This document shows, piece by piece, positions 6,007 through 11,709 of a DNA stretch of 15,368 nucleotides. Both the position numbers and the translations under genes were made by a program. Each line of letters opens with the position of its first letter. The first letter of the stretch is position 1. Where the stretch lies: the NCBI GenBank assembly GCA_030038885.1, contig JASHQY010000011.1:1-15368 (forward strand). Direction: 5' to 3'. This stretch comes from Thermoplasmata archaeon. GTDB taxonomy: Archaea > Thermoplasmatota > Thermoplasmata > Lutacidiplasmatales > UBA184. The notes beneath the pieces are model-generated. The model saw only the letters and a list, made by a program, of their open reading frames with translations, made no database searches and was not told the origin of the DNA.

Positions 6007-8232
6007 TTACCGGTAGATCGCCGCGCCCGGCTCCTCGCGACGGCGTGCGACGCGCTCGCGCAGCAGGCGCTTCTCGAACTCCTCGTAGAACTTCAGGACC
6101 TCCGGGTCGCACGAGGCCCGGACGGTCTTGAGCGCGGTCTCGAAGTGCGCCCGGGTGACCTTCGTGGCCTTCAGGCTCTCGCGGATCGCGCTGAGCCCGG
6201 CCTCGCGGCAGAGCGCGGCGAGGTCGCTCCCGACGAACCCCTCGGTCCGCGCGGCCACTTCGGCGAGGTCGACGTCGTCGGCGAGCGGCATCGTGCGGGA
6301 GTGGACCTTGAGGATCTCGATCCGGCCGGCGGCGTTCGGCGGCTCGACGTAGAGCATCCGGTCGAAGCGGCCGGTGCGCAGGAGCGCCTCGTCGATGATG
6401 TCCGGCCGGTTGGTCGCCGCGATGACGAGCACGCGTTCGAGGGTCTCGAGCCCGTCGATCGACGTGAGGAGCTGGTTGACGATCCGCTCGGTGACGCCGC
6501 TCGACGACTGGAGTCCGCGGCGGGGCGCGATCGAGTCGAGCTCGTCGATGAACACGATCGACGGCGACGCCTGGCGGGCCTTCTTGAAGATCATGCGGAT
6601 CGCCTTCTCGCTCTCTCCGACCCACTTGCTCATGACCTCGGGTCCCTTCACCGAGATGAAGTTCGCCTGGCTCTCGGTCGCCGCGGCCTTCGCGAGCAGG
6701 GTCTTGCCGACGCCCGGCGGCCCGTAGAGCAGGATCCCGCGCGGCGGTTCGATGCCGATGTGGCGGTAGACCTGCGGGTTCTTGAACGGCAGCTCGACCG
6801 ACTCCTCGAGGATGCGGCGGACCCGCTCGACGCCCCCGACCTCGTCCCAGTGGGTCGTCGGGACCTCGACCGCGACGTCCCGCAGGCTCGACGGCTCGAT
6901 CTGCTTCAGCGCCTCCTTGAAGTCGGTCTCCGTGACCTTCATCCGCTCGAGCAACGAGAGCGGGATCGGCTGGTCGAAGTCGATCTCGGGGAGGTAGCGC
7001 CGCAGCGCCCGCATCGCGGCCTCCCGTCCGAGCGACGAGAGGTCGGCCCCGACGAACCCGTGGCTCAGCGCCGCGAGCTCTTTGAGGAGCCGCTCGCGGT
7101 CCCGCTCGCTCCCGTCGATCGGCATCCCTCGGGTGTGGATCTGCAGGATCTCGAGCCGGCCCTCCTGGGTCGGGACCCCGATCTCGATCTCCCGGTCGAA
7201 GCGCCCGGGCCGCCGCAGCGCCGGGTCGATCGCCTCCTCGCGGTTCGTCGCGGCGATCACGATGACGTTCCCGCGGCCCGAGAGGCCGTCCATCAGCGTC
7301 AGCAGCTGGGCGACGACCCGGCGCTCGACCTCGCCGACGACCTCGTCGCGCCGCGGCGCGATCGAGTCGAGCTCGTCGATGAAGATCACGCTCGGCGCGT
7401 TCTTCTCGGCCTCCTCGAACTTCTCGCGGAGCTCCTTCTCGCTCTCCCCGTAGTACTTCGAGATGATCTCGGGACCCTGGATCCCGATGAAGTGCGCGCC
7501 CGCCTCGTTCGCGACCGCCTTCGCGATCAGCGTCTTGCCGGTCCCGGGCGGCCCGTAGAGGAGCACGCCCTTCGGGGGCGTGATCGCGAGGCGGTCGAAC
7601 AGCTCGGGATGCTTCAGCGGGAGCTCGATCATCTCCCGGACCCGCCCGAGCTTCTCCTTGAGGCCGCCGATGTCCTCGTACGAGACCCGCGGGGCCGCGA
7701 CCTCCGCCTCGCTGACGGTCTCCTCCTTGATCGTGATCAGGGTCGCGGGGGCGACCTGGACGATCCCCTTCGGTTGCGTCGCGACGACCATGAACGGCAG
7801 GGAGCCGCCCATCAGGAACACCCCCGGGATCACGAAGACGTCCCCCCGCACGAACGGCCGCCGGGCGAGGGCCTTCGCGACGAAGCTCTCGAGGCCGGGG
7901 CCGAGGTCCATCCGCGCGCTGCCGGCGTAGATCGGCGCGATCGTGACCGAGTCCGCGTTCGGGCAGTCGACCCGCTGGACCTGGATCCGGTCCCCGATGC
8001 TCACGCCCGCGTTGCGCCGGACGACCGCCTCGATGCGCACGAGCCCCTTGCCCTCGTCGTCCGGCTGCGCCCGGCTGACGATCGCCGGCGTCGGCTTGCG
8101 ACCGCGGATCTCGACGACGTCGCCGAGGCCGACCTTGAGCCGCTGCCGGGTCTGGACGTCCAGCCGGGCGGTCCCGAGCCCGATGTCCTGCTGGAACGCC
8201 TCGGCGACCCGGAGCGTGACCGCGTCTCCCAT
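6007..8232 (-). CDS. cdc48: Cdc48/VAT-type AAA+ ATPase (p97 homologue)
   Basis: A 741-residue hexameric unfoldase with the full p97/VAT layout. The N domain (about 1-180) has double-psi barrel and four-stranded halves (LRVAEAFQQDIGLGTARLD). D1 carries Walker A GPPGTGKT (227-234), Walker B VIFIDELD (282-289) and arginine fingers R341/R344. D2 carries Walker A GPPGVGKT (504-511), Walker B IVFIDELD (559-566) and fingers R619/R622, where the usual RPGRFD reads RTGRFD. In archaea it unfolds substrates for the 20S proteasome. The last three residues, Ile-Tyr-Arg, fit the hydrophobic-Tyr-X motif that docks ATPases on the 20S alpha ring. The start is ATG 8232, matching the family N-terminus; the frame stays open upstream to 9084, but only as antisense noise through DUF72. 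A TATA-like box 30-36 bases upstream predicts a nearly leaderless mRNA. Confidence 0.97.
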   Translation of the reverse strand: MGDAVTLRVAEAFQQDIGLGTARLDVQTRQRLKVGLGDVVEIRGRKPTPAIVSRAQPDDEGKGLVRIEAVVRRNAGVSIGDRIQVQRVDCPNADSVTIAPIYAGSARMDLGPGLESFVAKALARRPFVRGDVFVIPGVFLMGGSLPFMVVATQPKGIVQVAPATLITIKEETVSEAEVAAPRVSYEDIGGLKEKLGRVREMIELPLKHPELFDRLAITPPKGVLLYGPPGTGKTLIAKAVANEAGAHFIGIQGPEIISKYYGESEKELREKFEEAEKNAPSVIFIDELDSIAPRRDEVVGEVERRVVAQLLTLMDGLSGRGNVIVIAATNREEAIDPALRRPGRFDREIEIGVPTQEGRLEILQIHTRGMPIDGSERDRERLLKELAALSHGFVGADLSSLGREAAMRALRRYLPEIDFDQPIPLSLLERMKVTETDFKEALKQIEPSSLRDVAVEVPTTHWDEVGGVERVRRILEESVELPFKNPQVYRHIGIEPPRGILLYGPPGVGKTLLAKAAATESQANFISVKGPEVMSKWVGESEKAIRMIFKKARQASPSIVFIDELDSIAPRRGLQSSSGVTERIVNQLLTSIDGLETLERVLVIAATNRPDIIDEALLRTGRFDRMLYVEPPNAAGRIEILKVHSRTMPLADDVDLAEVAARTEGFVGSDLAALCREAGLSAIRESLKATKVTRAHFETALKTVRASCDPEVLKFYEEFEKRLLRERVARRREEPGAAIYR

Positions 8233-8261
8233 CGCTGAACGCCCTTGGACCCGGGCACGGC

Positions 8262-8268
8262 CTAAAAG
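8262..8268 (-). promoter_or_regulatory. TATA-like box of cdc48, overlapping the DUF72 stop codon
   Basis: The minus strand reads CTTTTAG, the best A/T island upstream of cdc48. It ends exactly in the TAG stop of the DUF72 gene and lies 30-36 bases before the cdc48 ATG. Confidence 0.5.
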
Positions 8269-9104
8269 TGTTCCTCTGGTGGGGTCCCGTTCGGCGCCGG
8301 CCCCCCGAGGGTCCGTTGCCCCGGACCGCGCGCCGCCGCCGAGAGGTCCGGCGGCGGTTCGCCGAGCGTCGCGGCGAGCGCCGCGACCGTGCCCGGTCCG
8401 TACCCCAGGAAGTGGTTGTTCGCGTAGCCGTAGATCACACCGACCGATCGCGCCTCGTCCTCGAACCGCGCGCGCATCCGCTCGAGGTCGGACGAGCGGT
8501 CGCGCTGGATCCGGTCGAACCGGGTCAGCGCCCGGTCCCCGACGAACCGCGCGTAGACGAACGCCGCGGTGACCCACGGCGGGGGGTCGGTGTCCGGAAC
8601 GACCGACCACACGAGGGCCGCGCCCCGCGCCTCCAGGCGGCGGCGGGTCTCGGGCGTCCACCAGGACCCGTGCCGCAGCTCGACCGCGAGCGGATACTCG
8701 ACCGGCACCCCCCGAAGGAGCCGCTCCAGCTGCGCGTCGCCCCCGGGCGCGCGGAACGACGCGGGGAACTGGAGGACGATCGGCCCGAGCTTGCCGGACG
8801 ACCGCAGGGGCGCGAGGCCGCGGAGGAACGCCGCGAGCACCGCGTCGCCGGCCGCCGCGTCCGCCCCGTGCGTGACGTCCCGGGGGACCTTCACGGCGAA
8901 GCGGAACCGCTCGGGCGTCCGCTCGACCCACCGGCGGGCGAGCGGCGGCGTCGGGGTCCGATAGAAGGTCGAATCGACCTCGACGGTCCGGAACACCCGG
9001 GCGTACCGCTCGAGGAACTCCCCGGGCGGAGTGCCGGCCGGATAGAACGGGCCGACCCAGTCGTCGTAGGCCCACCCGGAGCATCCGAGCCAGCGCTCCG
9101 GCAT
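8262..9104 (-). CDS. DUF72 (YecE-like) TIM-barrel protein
   Basis: A 280-residue member of the DUF72 family. Diagnostic blocks are the N-terminal WLGCSGWAYDDWVGPFYP, the motif VEVDSTFYRTP near residue 45, the FAVKVPRDVTH strand, LGPIVLQFP, AVELRHGSWW and the C-terminal GYANNHFLGYGPGTVAAL. These map onto the TIM-barrel core with conserved acidic and aromatic residues in the presumed active site. The biochemical function of the family is unsettled; nuclease or sugar/nucleotide-related roles have been suggested. The protein is soluble, with a Pro/Gly-rich tail. It lies 29 bases upstream of cdc48 on the same strand, but cdc48 seems to have its own promoter inside the end of this gene. The ATG at 9104 gives the canonical N-terminus. 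Confidence 0.92.
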   Translation of the reverse strand: MPERWLGCSGWAYDDWVGPFYPAGTPPGEFLERYARVFRTVEVDSTFYRTPTPPLARRWVERTPERFRFAVKVPRDVTHGADAAAGDAVLAAFLRGLAPLRSSGKLGPIVLQFPASFRAPGGDAQLERLLRGVPVEYPLAVELRHGSWWTPETRRRLEARGAALVWSVVPDTDPPPWVTAAFVYARFVGDRALTRFDRIQRDRSSDLERMRARFEDEARSVGVIYGYANNHFLGYGPGTVAALAATLGEPPPDLSAAARGPGQRTLGGPAPNGTPPEEHF

Positions 9105-9135
9105 CCGACCCCGTTCCCCGTCCGGGAAGATGAGG

Positions 9136-9142
9136 GTTTTCG
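9136..9142 (-). promoter_or_regulatory. Weak TATA-like box for DUF72
   Basis: The minus strand reads GAAAACC about 32-38 bases before the DUF72 ATG. It is the only A-rich segment in that half of the divergent gap 9105-9211, and a poor match. Confidence 0.25.
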
Positions 9143-9182
9143 TCGCGTCGGCCGGTCCGGACGTGCGCGAGGAGCGGAACCC

Positions 9183-9189
9183 AGATATC
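9183..9189 (+). promoter_or_regulatory. TATA-like box for the 9212 gene
   Basis: AGATATC centred 26 bases before ATG 9212. This spacing predicts transcription starting at or next to the start codon. No Shine-Dalgarno-like sequence precedes the ATG. Confidence 0.45.
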
Positions 9190-9211
9190 CCCCGCCCCCG
9201 TCGAACGACCG

Positions 9212-10126
9212 ATGAGCCGCGCCGCGCCTCCGTCCTCGATCCTCGGCCGCCTGCTCGAGGCCGCGGGGTACCGGCTCGAGCCGCGCCGCGAGGCGACGCT
9301 CGCGGTCCGCCCGAAGGACCACCGCGCGGTGCTGATCGTCGCGGCGAACCGTTCGCCGGCCGAGGTCGAACGGTGGTTCCCGACCGACGCGGTCCACCGG
9401 ACGATCGTCTACGACGACGATCCCGGGGCGACCGCCCGGGACCTGGCGGCCGCCCGCGGGATCGAGATCGTCGAGCCGTCCACGCTCGGCGCGGCGCTCG
9501 CCGAGCTCCTGCTCCCGTCGCCCGCCGCCCCCTCGGTCGCGCCGGCGGACCCGAGAGACGACGTGGCGCTCGTTCCGCCGCTCGCCGTGCTGCCCGACGG
9601 CGAGCGGATCGTCCGTCCCCGGATCGGGCGGCCGGAAGCGGAGGCGCTCGCCGGGGTCGACGCCCCGCGCTACACGCTCCGGCTCGTTCCGTTCTACGTC
9701 GCGCCCTACCGGGTCCGCCCCTCGTCCCCGCACGGGGCCCCCGGGCCGGTCGTCGACCGGTTGGTCGCGGTCAACGCGGTCTCGCGCCGGGCCGAGGTCT
9801 GGGAGGACGGGGAGCGGGAGCTGGTCGGGGAGCTCGCCGAACCGCACCAGCGGCTCGTGCCCCAGCTCGGGGAGTCGCAGGCGGTCGCGATCGCGACCGA
9901 CGCGGTCCGGCGGCACCACACGGTCGACGTCGAGCACACGGAGCAGCACGCGGGCGCGCTGGTCATCGAGACCCGGCGGATGCTCCCGTCGACCGACGAT
10001 CTCCGGCTCGGCCCGATGTCCCTCGTCTACGTCCCGTACTGGTACGCCGAGGGCGCGGACGGCCGGGTCGTGCTCGATGCGGTCACCGGCCGGCGCGCGA
10101 TGACCACCGACAGCCTCGTCGGATGA
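9212..10126 (+). CDS. Two-domain protein of unknown function
   Basis: I do not recognise this 304-residue protein with certainty. Residues 1-100 form an alpha/beta unit: helix SILGRLLEAAGYRLEP, strand ATLAVRPKDHRAVLIVAAN, then helix PAEVERWF, strand TIVYDDD and a helix-strand-helix ending at residue 100. That order is reminiscent of restriction-endonuclease-like folds, but no clear PD-(D/E)xK residues are visible. A Pro/Ala-rich linker (about 103-120) leads to a second part rich in aromatic strands: LRLVPFYVAPYRV, the strand VNAVSRRAEVWEDG, and MSLVYVPYWYAEG followed by RVVLDAVTGRRA. The repeated hydrophobic-Pro-(F/Y)-(Y/W) element suggests a duplicated beta unit. No signal peptide or membrane helix is present. 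It is divergent from DUF72 and followed 43 bases later by an MBL gene with its own TATA-like box, so context gives little. Confidence 0.75.
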   Translation: MSRAAPPSSILGRLLEAAGYRLEPRREATLAVRPKDHRAVLIVAANRSPAEVERWFPTDAVHRTIVYDDDPGATARDLAAARGIEIVEPSTLGAALAELLLPSPAAPSVAPADPRDDVALVPPLAVLPDGERIVRPRIGRPEAEALAGVDAPRYTLRLVPFYVAPYRVRPSSPHGAPGPVVDRLVAVNAVSRRAEVWEDGERELVGELAEPHQRLVPQLGESQAVAIATDAVRRHHTVDVEHTEQHAGALVIETRRMLPSTDDLRLGPMSLVYVPYWYAEGADGRVVLDAVTGRRAMTTDSLVG

Positions 10127-10141
10127 CGCGGGCCCCACCGT

Positions 10142-10148
10142 CAAATAC
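10142..10148 (+). promoter_or_regulatory. TATA-like box of the MBL-Cgi121 unit
   Basis: CAAATAC lies 22-28 bases before GTG 10170, so the transcript should begin at about the GTG, giving a leaderless mRNA. There is no Shine-Dalgarno sequence in the 43-base gap. Confidence 0.45.
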
Positions 10149-10169
10149 CGTGCGCCGCTCCGCGCGGCC

Positions 10170-10781
10170 GTGCTGCTCGACCAGTTCCGCGTGGGTCCGT
10201 ACCTCAACTTCACGTACCTGGTCGCGGACGACGAGGGCGGCGATGGGGTCGTGATCGACCCGTCGTTCGGGATCGATCCGGTGCTCGCGGCGATCGACGC
10301 GCGCCGGGTCAAGGTCCGCTACATCCTGAACACCCACAGCCACACCGACCATGTGGTCGGGAACCAGGACGTGCGCGCGCGCACGGGCGCGAAGGTCGTC
10401 GCCCATCGCAGCGCGCCGCTCCATCAGGACGTGTCGGTCGACGACGGCGACGCGATCGCCGCCGGGCGCCTCAAGTTCGAGGTCGTCCACACCCCGGGGC
10501 ACACGAAGGACAGCGTCCTCTACCTCTTCGAGGGGAACGTCGCGACCGGCGACACGCTGTTCGTCGGCGAGTGCGGCCGGACCGACCTGCCGGGCGGCGA
10601 CCCGTCCGAGATGTACGACAGCCTGCTCCGCCGGGTCGTCGCGCTCGACGACGCGCTGGTCGTCCTGCCCGGTCACGACTACGGCGTGACCCCGACCTCG
10701 ACGATCGGACGGGAGAAGCGGGAGAACTACGTGCTCGTGCCCCGCACGCGCGAGGAATTCCTCCGGTTCCTCCGGGAGTGA
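10170..10781 (+). CDS. Metallo-beta-lactamase-fold hydrolase, glyoxalase II/ETHE1-like
   Basis: A 203-residue single-domain MBL-fold enzyme. All metal ligands are visible: H56, H58, D60 and H61 in THSHTDHVVGN, H111 in PGHTKDS, D128 in GDTLF and H169 in LPGHD. The block GDTLFVGECGRTDLPGGD, followed by MYDSLLRRV, matches the glyoxalase II / persulfide dioxygenase-like branch. The protein lacks the long C-terminal substrate domain of true glyoxalase II, so thiol-ester hydrolase or persulfide dioxygenase activity cannot be chosen by eye. It is cytosolic. The start is GTG 10170, giving MLLDQFRVGPYLNFTYLVAD, which is a normal family N-terminus. The stop is 11 bases before the Cgi121 start, suggesting one transcript. 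Confidence 0.9.
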   Translation: MLLDQFRVGPYLNFTYLVADDEGGDGVVIDPSFGIDPVLAAIDARRVKVRYILNTHSHTDHVVGNQDVRARTGAKVVAHRSAPLHQDVSVDDGDAIAAGRLKFEVVHTPGHTKDSVLYLFEGNVATGDTLFVGECGRTDLPGGDPSEMYDSLLRRVVALDDALVVLPGHDYGVTPTSTIGREKRENYVLVPRTREEFLRFLRE

Positions 10782-10792
10782 GGTGGGGTCGC

Positions 10793-11359
10793 ATGCCGTT
10801 GCCGCCGCCGGAGGATCGGACGCTGCGGGCGATCGGCGCCCGTCGGCGGACCCCGGGCGTGCCGTCGGTCCCGAGCGTCGTGCGCACGCTCCGGGAGCTC
10901 GCCGGACCGTCCGAGGCCCTGGTCGCGCTGTTCGACGCGCGGTCGATCGCCGGGGAGCGCCACCTCTACTCGGCCTGGGCGCACTTGGGGCGCGCCCGGG
11001 AGCGCGGGGAGCGCCGGCTGCGGGACCGCGGCGCGGAGCTCGCGCTCTACGTCGCGGGCGACGACCAGCTGCCCCGGGCGCTCGAGAAGGTCGGGATCTC
11101 CGACGGGAGCGAGGAGCTGGTCCTCGTCGCGGAGAAGCCGCTCGACCCGGCCGCCCTCCTCGAGCGGTTCGAGCTGGTCGCGGACCCCGCGGTCTATCCC
11201 CGGGCGCCCCGGGCGGAGACGCTCGAGCGCCTCGGGATCGGGGCCGAGGAGCGGGCCGCGGTCCCCCCGTCCGCCTGGGAGGGGCTCGTGCTCGAACGGG
11301 TCGCGCTCGTGGAGCTCTCCGCGCCCGCCGGACACGGCGCGACGACCCAAAAGAAATAA
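10793..11359 (+). CDS. cgi121: KEOPS complex subunit Cgi121 homologue
   Basis: A 188-residue protein with the archaeal Cgi121 core: VALFDARSIAGERHLYSAW (the family's D...I.G..HL..A pattern), then the RARERGERRLRDRGAELALYVAG segment and QLPRALEKVGI, followed by LVLVAEKP. In KEOPS, Cgi121 binds the Bud32 kinase and recruits tRNA by its 3' CCA end for t6A modification at position 37 of ANN-decoding tRNAs. The C-terminal 50 residues (ETLERLGIGAEERAAVPPSAWEGLVLERVALVEL) are less typical. The start ATG 10793 has GAGGTG (10780-10785) 7 bases upstream. It sits just before two tRNA genes, but neither tRNA-Gly(TCC) nor tRNA-Ser(TGA) reads ANN codons, so they are not expected t6A substrates. No other KEOPS gene is in the window. 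Confidence 0.82.
   Translation: MPLPPPEDRTLRAIGARRRTPGVPSVPSVVRTLRELAGPSEALVALFDARSIAGERHLYSAWAHLGRARERGERRLRDRGAELALYVAGDDQLPRALEKVGISDGSEELVLVAEKPLDPAALLERFELVADPAVYPRAPRAETLERLGIGAEERAAVPPSAWEGLVLERVALVELSAPAGHGATTQKK
11352..11359 (+). promoter_or_regulatory. TATA-like box for tRNA-Gly, overlapping the Cgi121 stop
   Basis: AGAAATAA, at the very end of the Cgi121 gene, is centred about 45 bases before the tRNA. Transcription would start near 11381, leaving a leader of about 19 bases made almost entirely of the left arm of the flanking inverted repeat. Confidence 0.4.
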
Positions 11360-11383
11360 CCCCGCGCACCGGTCGTCCCCTTC

Positions 11384-11396
11384 GCCCGCGGGCGGC
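11384..11396 (+). repeat. Left arm of a 13-nt inverted repeat flanking tRNA-Gly
   Basis: GCCCGCGGGCGGC is the exact reverse complement of 11508-11520. The arm ends three bases before the mature 5' end of tRNA-Gly and lies in the predicted leader. Its first ten bases are also self-complementary. Confidence 0.75.
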
Positions 11397-11399
11397 CGT

Positions 11400-11500
11400 G
11401 CAGGTGTAATCTAGTGGCAGGATGTCAGCCTTCCAAGCTGACCACCCGGGTTCGAATCGACGGACCGGTCCGGTCCGCCGCGGATCTCCCGGCACCTGCA
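11400..11500 (+). tRNA. tRNA-Gly (anticodon TCC), interrupted by an intron in the T-loop
   Basis: The acceptor stem GCAGGTG (11400-11406) pairs perfectly with CACCTGC (11493-11499), with discriminator A11500. The D-arm is ATCT/GGAT with A14 and G18-G19 in place. The anticodon stem TCAGC/GCTGA encloses loop CTTCCAA with anticodon TCC at 11432-11434 (reads GGA). The variable loop is CCAC. T-stem CCGGG (11446-11450) and T-loop TTCGAA (11451-11456) are followed by a 30-nt insertion, after which T60 (11487), CCCGG and the acceptor strand complete the molecule. The spliced tRNA is 71 nt with every expected invariant base. CCA is not encoded. A scan assuming uninterrupted or anticodon-loop-only tRNAs would miss or misplace it. 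Confidence 0.93.
11457..11486 (+). other. 30-nt archaeal tRNA intron at noncanonical position 59/60 with bulge-helix-bulge
   Basis: The junctions fold as a strict hBHBh' motif. The outer helix is the T-stem (11446-11450 with 11488-11492). The central 4-bp helix is TTCG (11451-11454) with CGGA (11481-11484), including one T-G wobble. The two 3-nt bulges are AAT (11455-11457) and TCT (11485-11487). The inner helix is CGACGGACC (11458-11466) with GGTCCGCCG (11472-11480), one A-C mismatch, closed by a 5-nt loop. Cutting each bulge after its second base removes 11457-11486 and joins AA to T, restoring T-loop TTCGAAT. Shifting both cuts by one or two bases gives the same mature tRNA; the bulge rule selects these coordinates. 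The expected processor is the tRNA splicing endonuclease EndA plus RtcB ligase. Confidence 0.88.
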
Positions 11501-11507
11501 CCGCGCC

Positions 11508-11520
11508 GCCGCCCGCGGGC
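11508..11520 (+). repeat. Right arm of the 13-nt inverted repeat flanking tRNA-Gly
   Basis: GCCGCCCGCGGGC is complementary to 11384-11396 and starts eight bases after the discriminator base. One more C-G pair (11383/11521), then an internal loop and CCCC/GGGG (11377-11380/11526-11529), could extend the stem. Confidence 0.75.
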
Positions 11521-11543
11521 GCCCAGGGGCGCCCGAGGGAGGG

Positions 11544-11549
11544 TTTATT
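11544..11549 (+). promoter_or_regulatory. TATA-like box of tRNA-Ser, possibly also the tRNA-Gly terminator
   Basis: TTTATT lies 28-33 bases before the mature 5' end of tRNA-Ser, the expected promoter distance. The same T-rich stretch follows the GC-rich trailer of tRNA-Gly and could end that transcript. The rest of the gap 11501-11576 holds the right repeat arm and a repeated palindromic GGGCGCCC (11517-11524, 11527-11534). Confidence 0.45.
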
Positions 11550-11576
11550 CCCGTCGCGACCGCTCGGGGCCGGTGC

Positions 11577-11660
11577 GCTGAGGTAGCCTAGTCCGGCAAG
11601 GCGCCAGCCTTGAAAGCTGGTGGCGGTCTCGCCGCGGGAGTTCAAATCTCCCCCTCAGCG
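11577..11660 (+). tRNA. tRNA-Ser (anticodon TGA)
   Basis: The acceptor stem GCTGAGG (11577-11583) pairs perfectly with CCTCAGC (11653-11659), and the discriminator is G11660, the serine identity base. D-stem GCC/GGC; anticodon stem CCAGC/GCTGG with loop CTTGAAA and anticodon TGA at 11611-11613 (reads TCA). The long variable arm, with stem GGCG/CGCC and loop GTCT (11622-11633), is the class II hallmark of tRNA-Ser. T-stem GGGAG/CTCCC encloses TTCAAAT. CCA is not encoded and there is no intron. Confidence 0.96.
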
Positions 11661-11676
11661 CTGGCCGCGACGCGCG

Positions 11677-11683
11677 ATTATAT
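11677..11683 (+). promoter_or_regulatory. TATA box of mutSL
   Basis: ATTATAT, 17 bases after tRNA-Ser, is centred 30 bases before the mutS ATG. It predicts a leaderless or nearly leaderless mRNA; no Shine-Dalgarno sequence is seen before the ATG. Confidence 0.6.
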
Positions 11684-11709
11684 GGCCCGGTCGGCTCCGC
11701 CGGCCTCCG

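Noticed and set aside
3294..6131. 945-codon open frame on the plus strand opposite the surface-protein gene
   Set aside because: Composition is almost only Arg, Glu, Val, Gly and Asp with no domain pattern. It is the complementary-frame shadow expected in 70% GC DNA, and the minus-strand frame has a signal peptide, PKD motifs and an anchor.
6145..8238. 697-codon open frame on the plus strand opposite cdc48
   Set aside because: It is an Arg/Asp/Leu-rich antisense shadow; cdc48 on the other strand has all AAA+ motifs.
8233..9084. In-frame upstream extension of cdc48 to 9084
   Set aside because: The added 284 residues are Pro/Arg/Gly-rich noise overlapping the well-supported DUF72 gene in another frame; family N-terminus and promoter both fit ATG 8232.
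11457..11486. Reading the T-loop insertion as a decayed tRNA or a mobile insertion
   Set aside because: All stems outside the insertion are perfect and the insertion makes a strict bulge-helix-bulge, which decay or random insertion would not produce.
11620..11709. Upstream extension of mutS by 30 codons
   Set aside because: It would run through the tRNA-Ser gene and the TATA box; ATG 11710 matches the family start.
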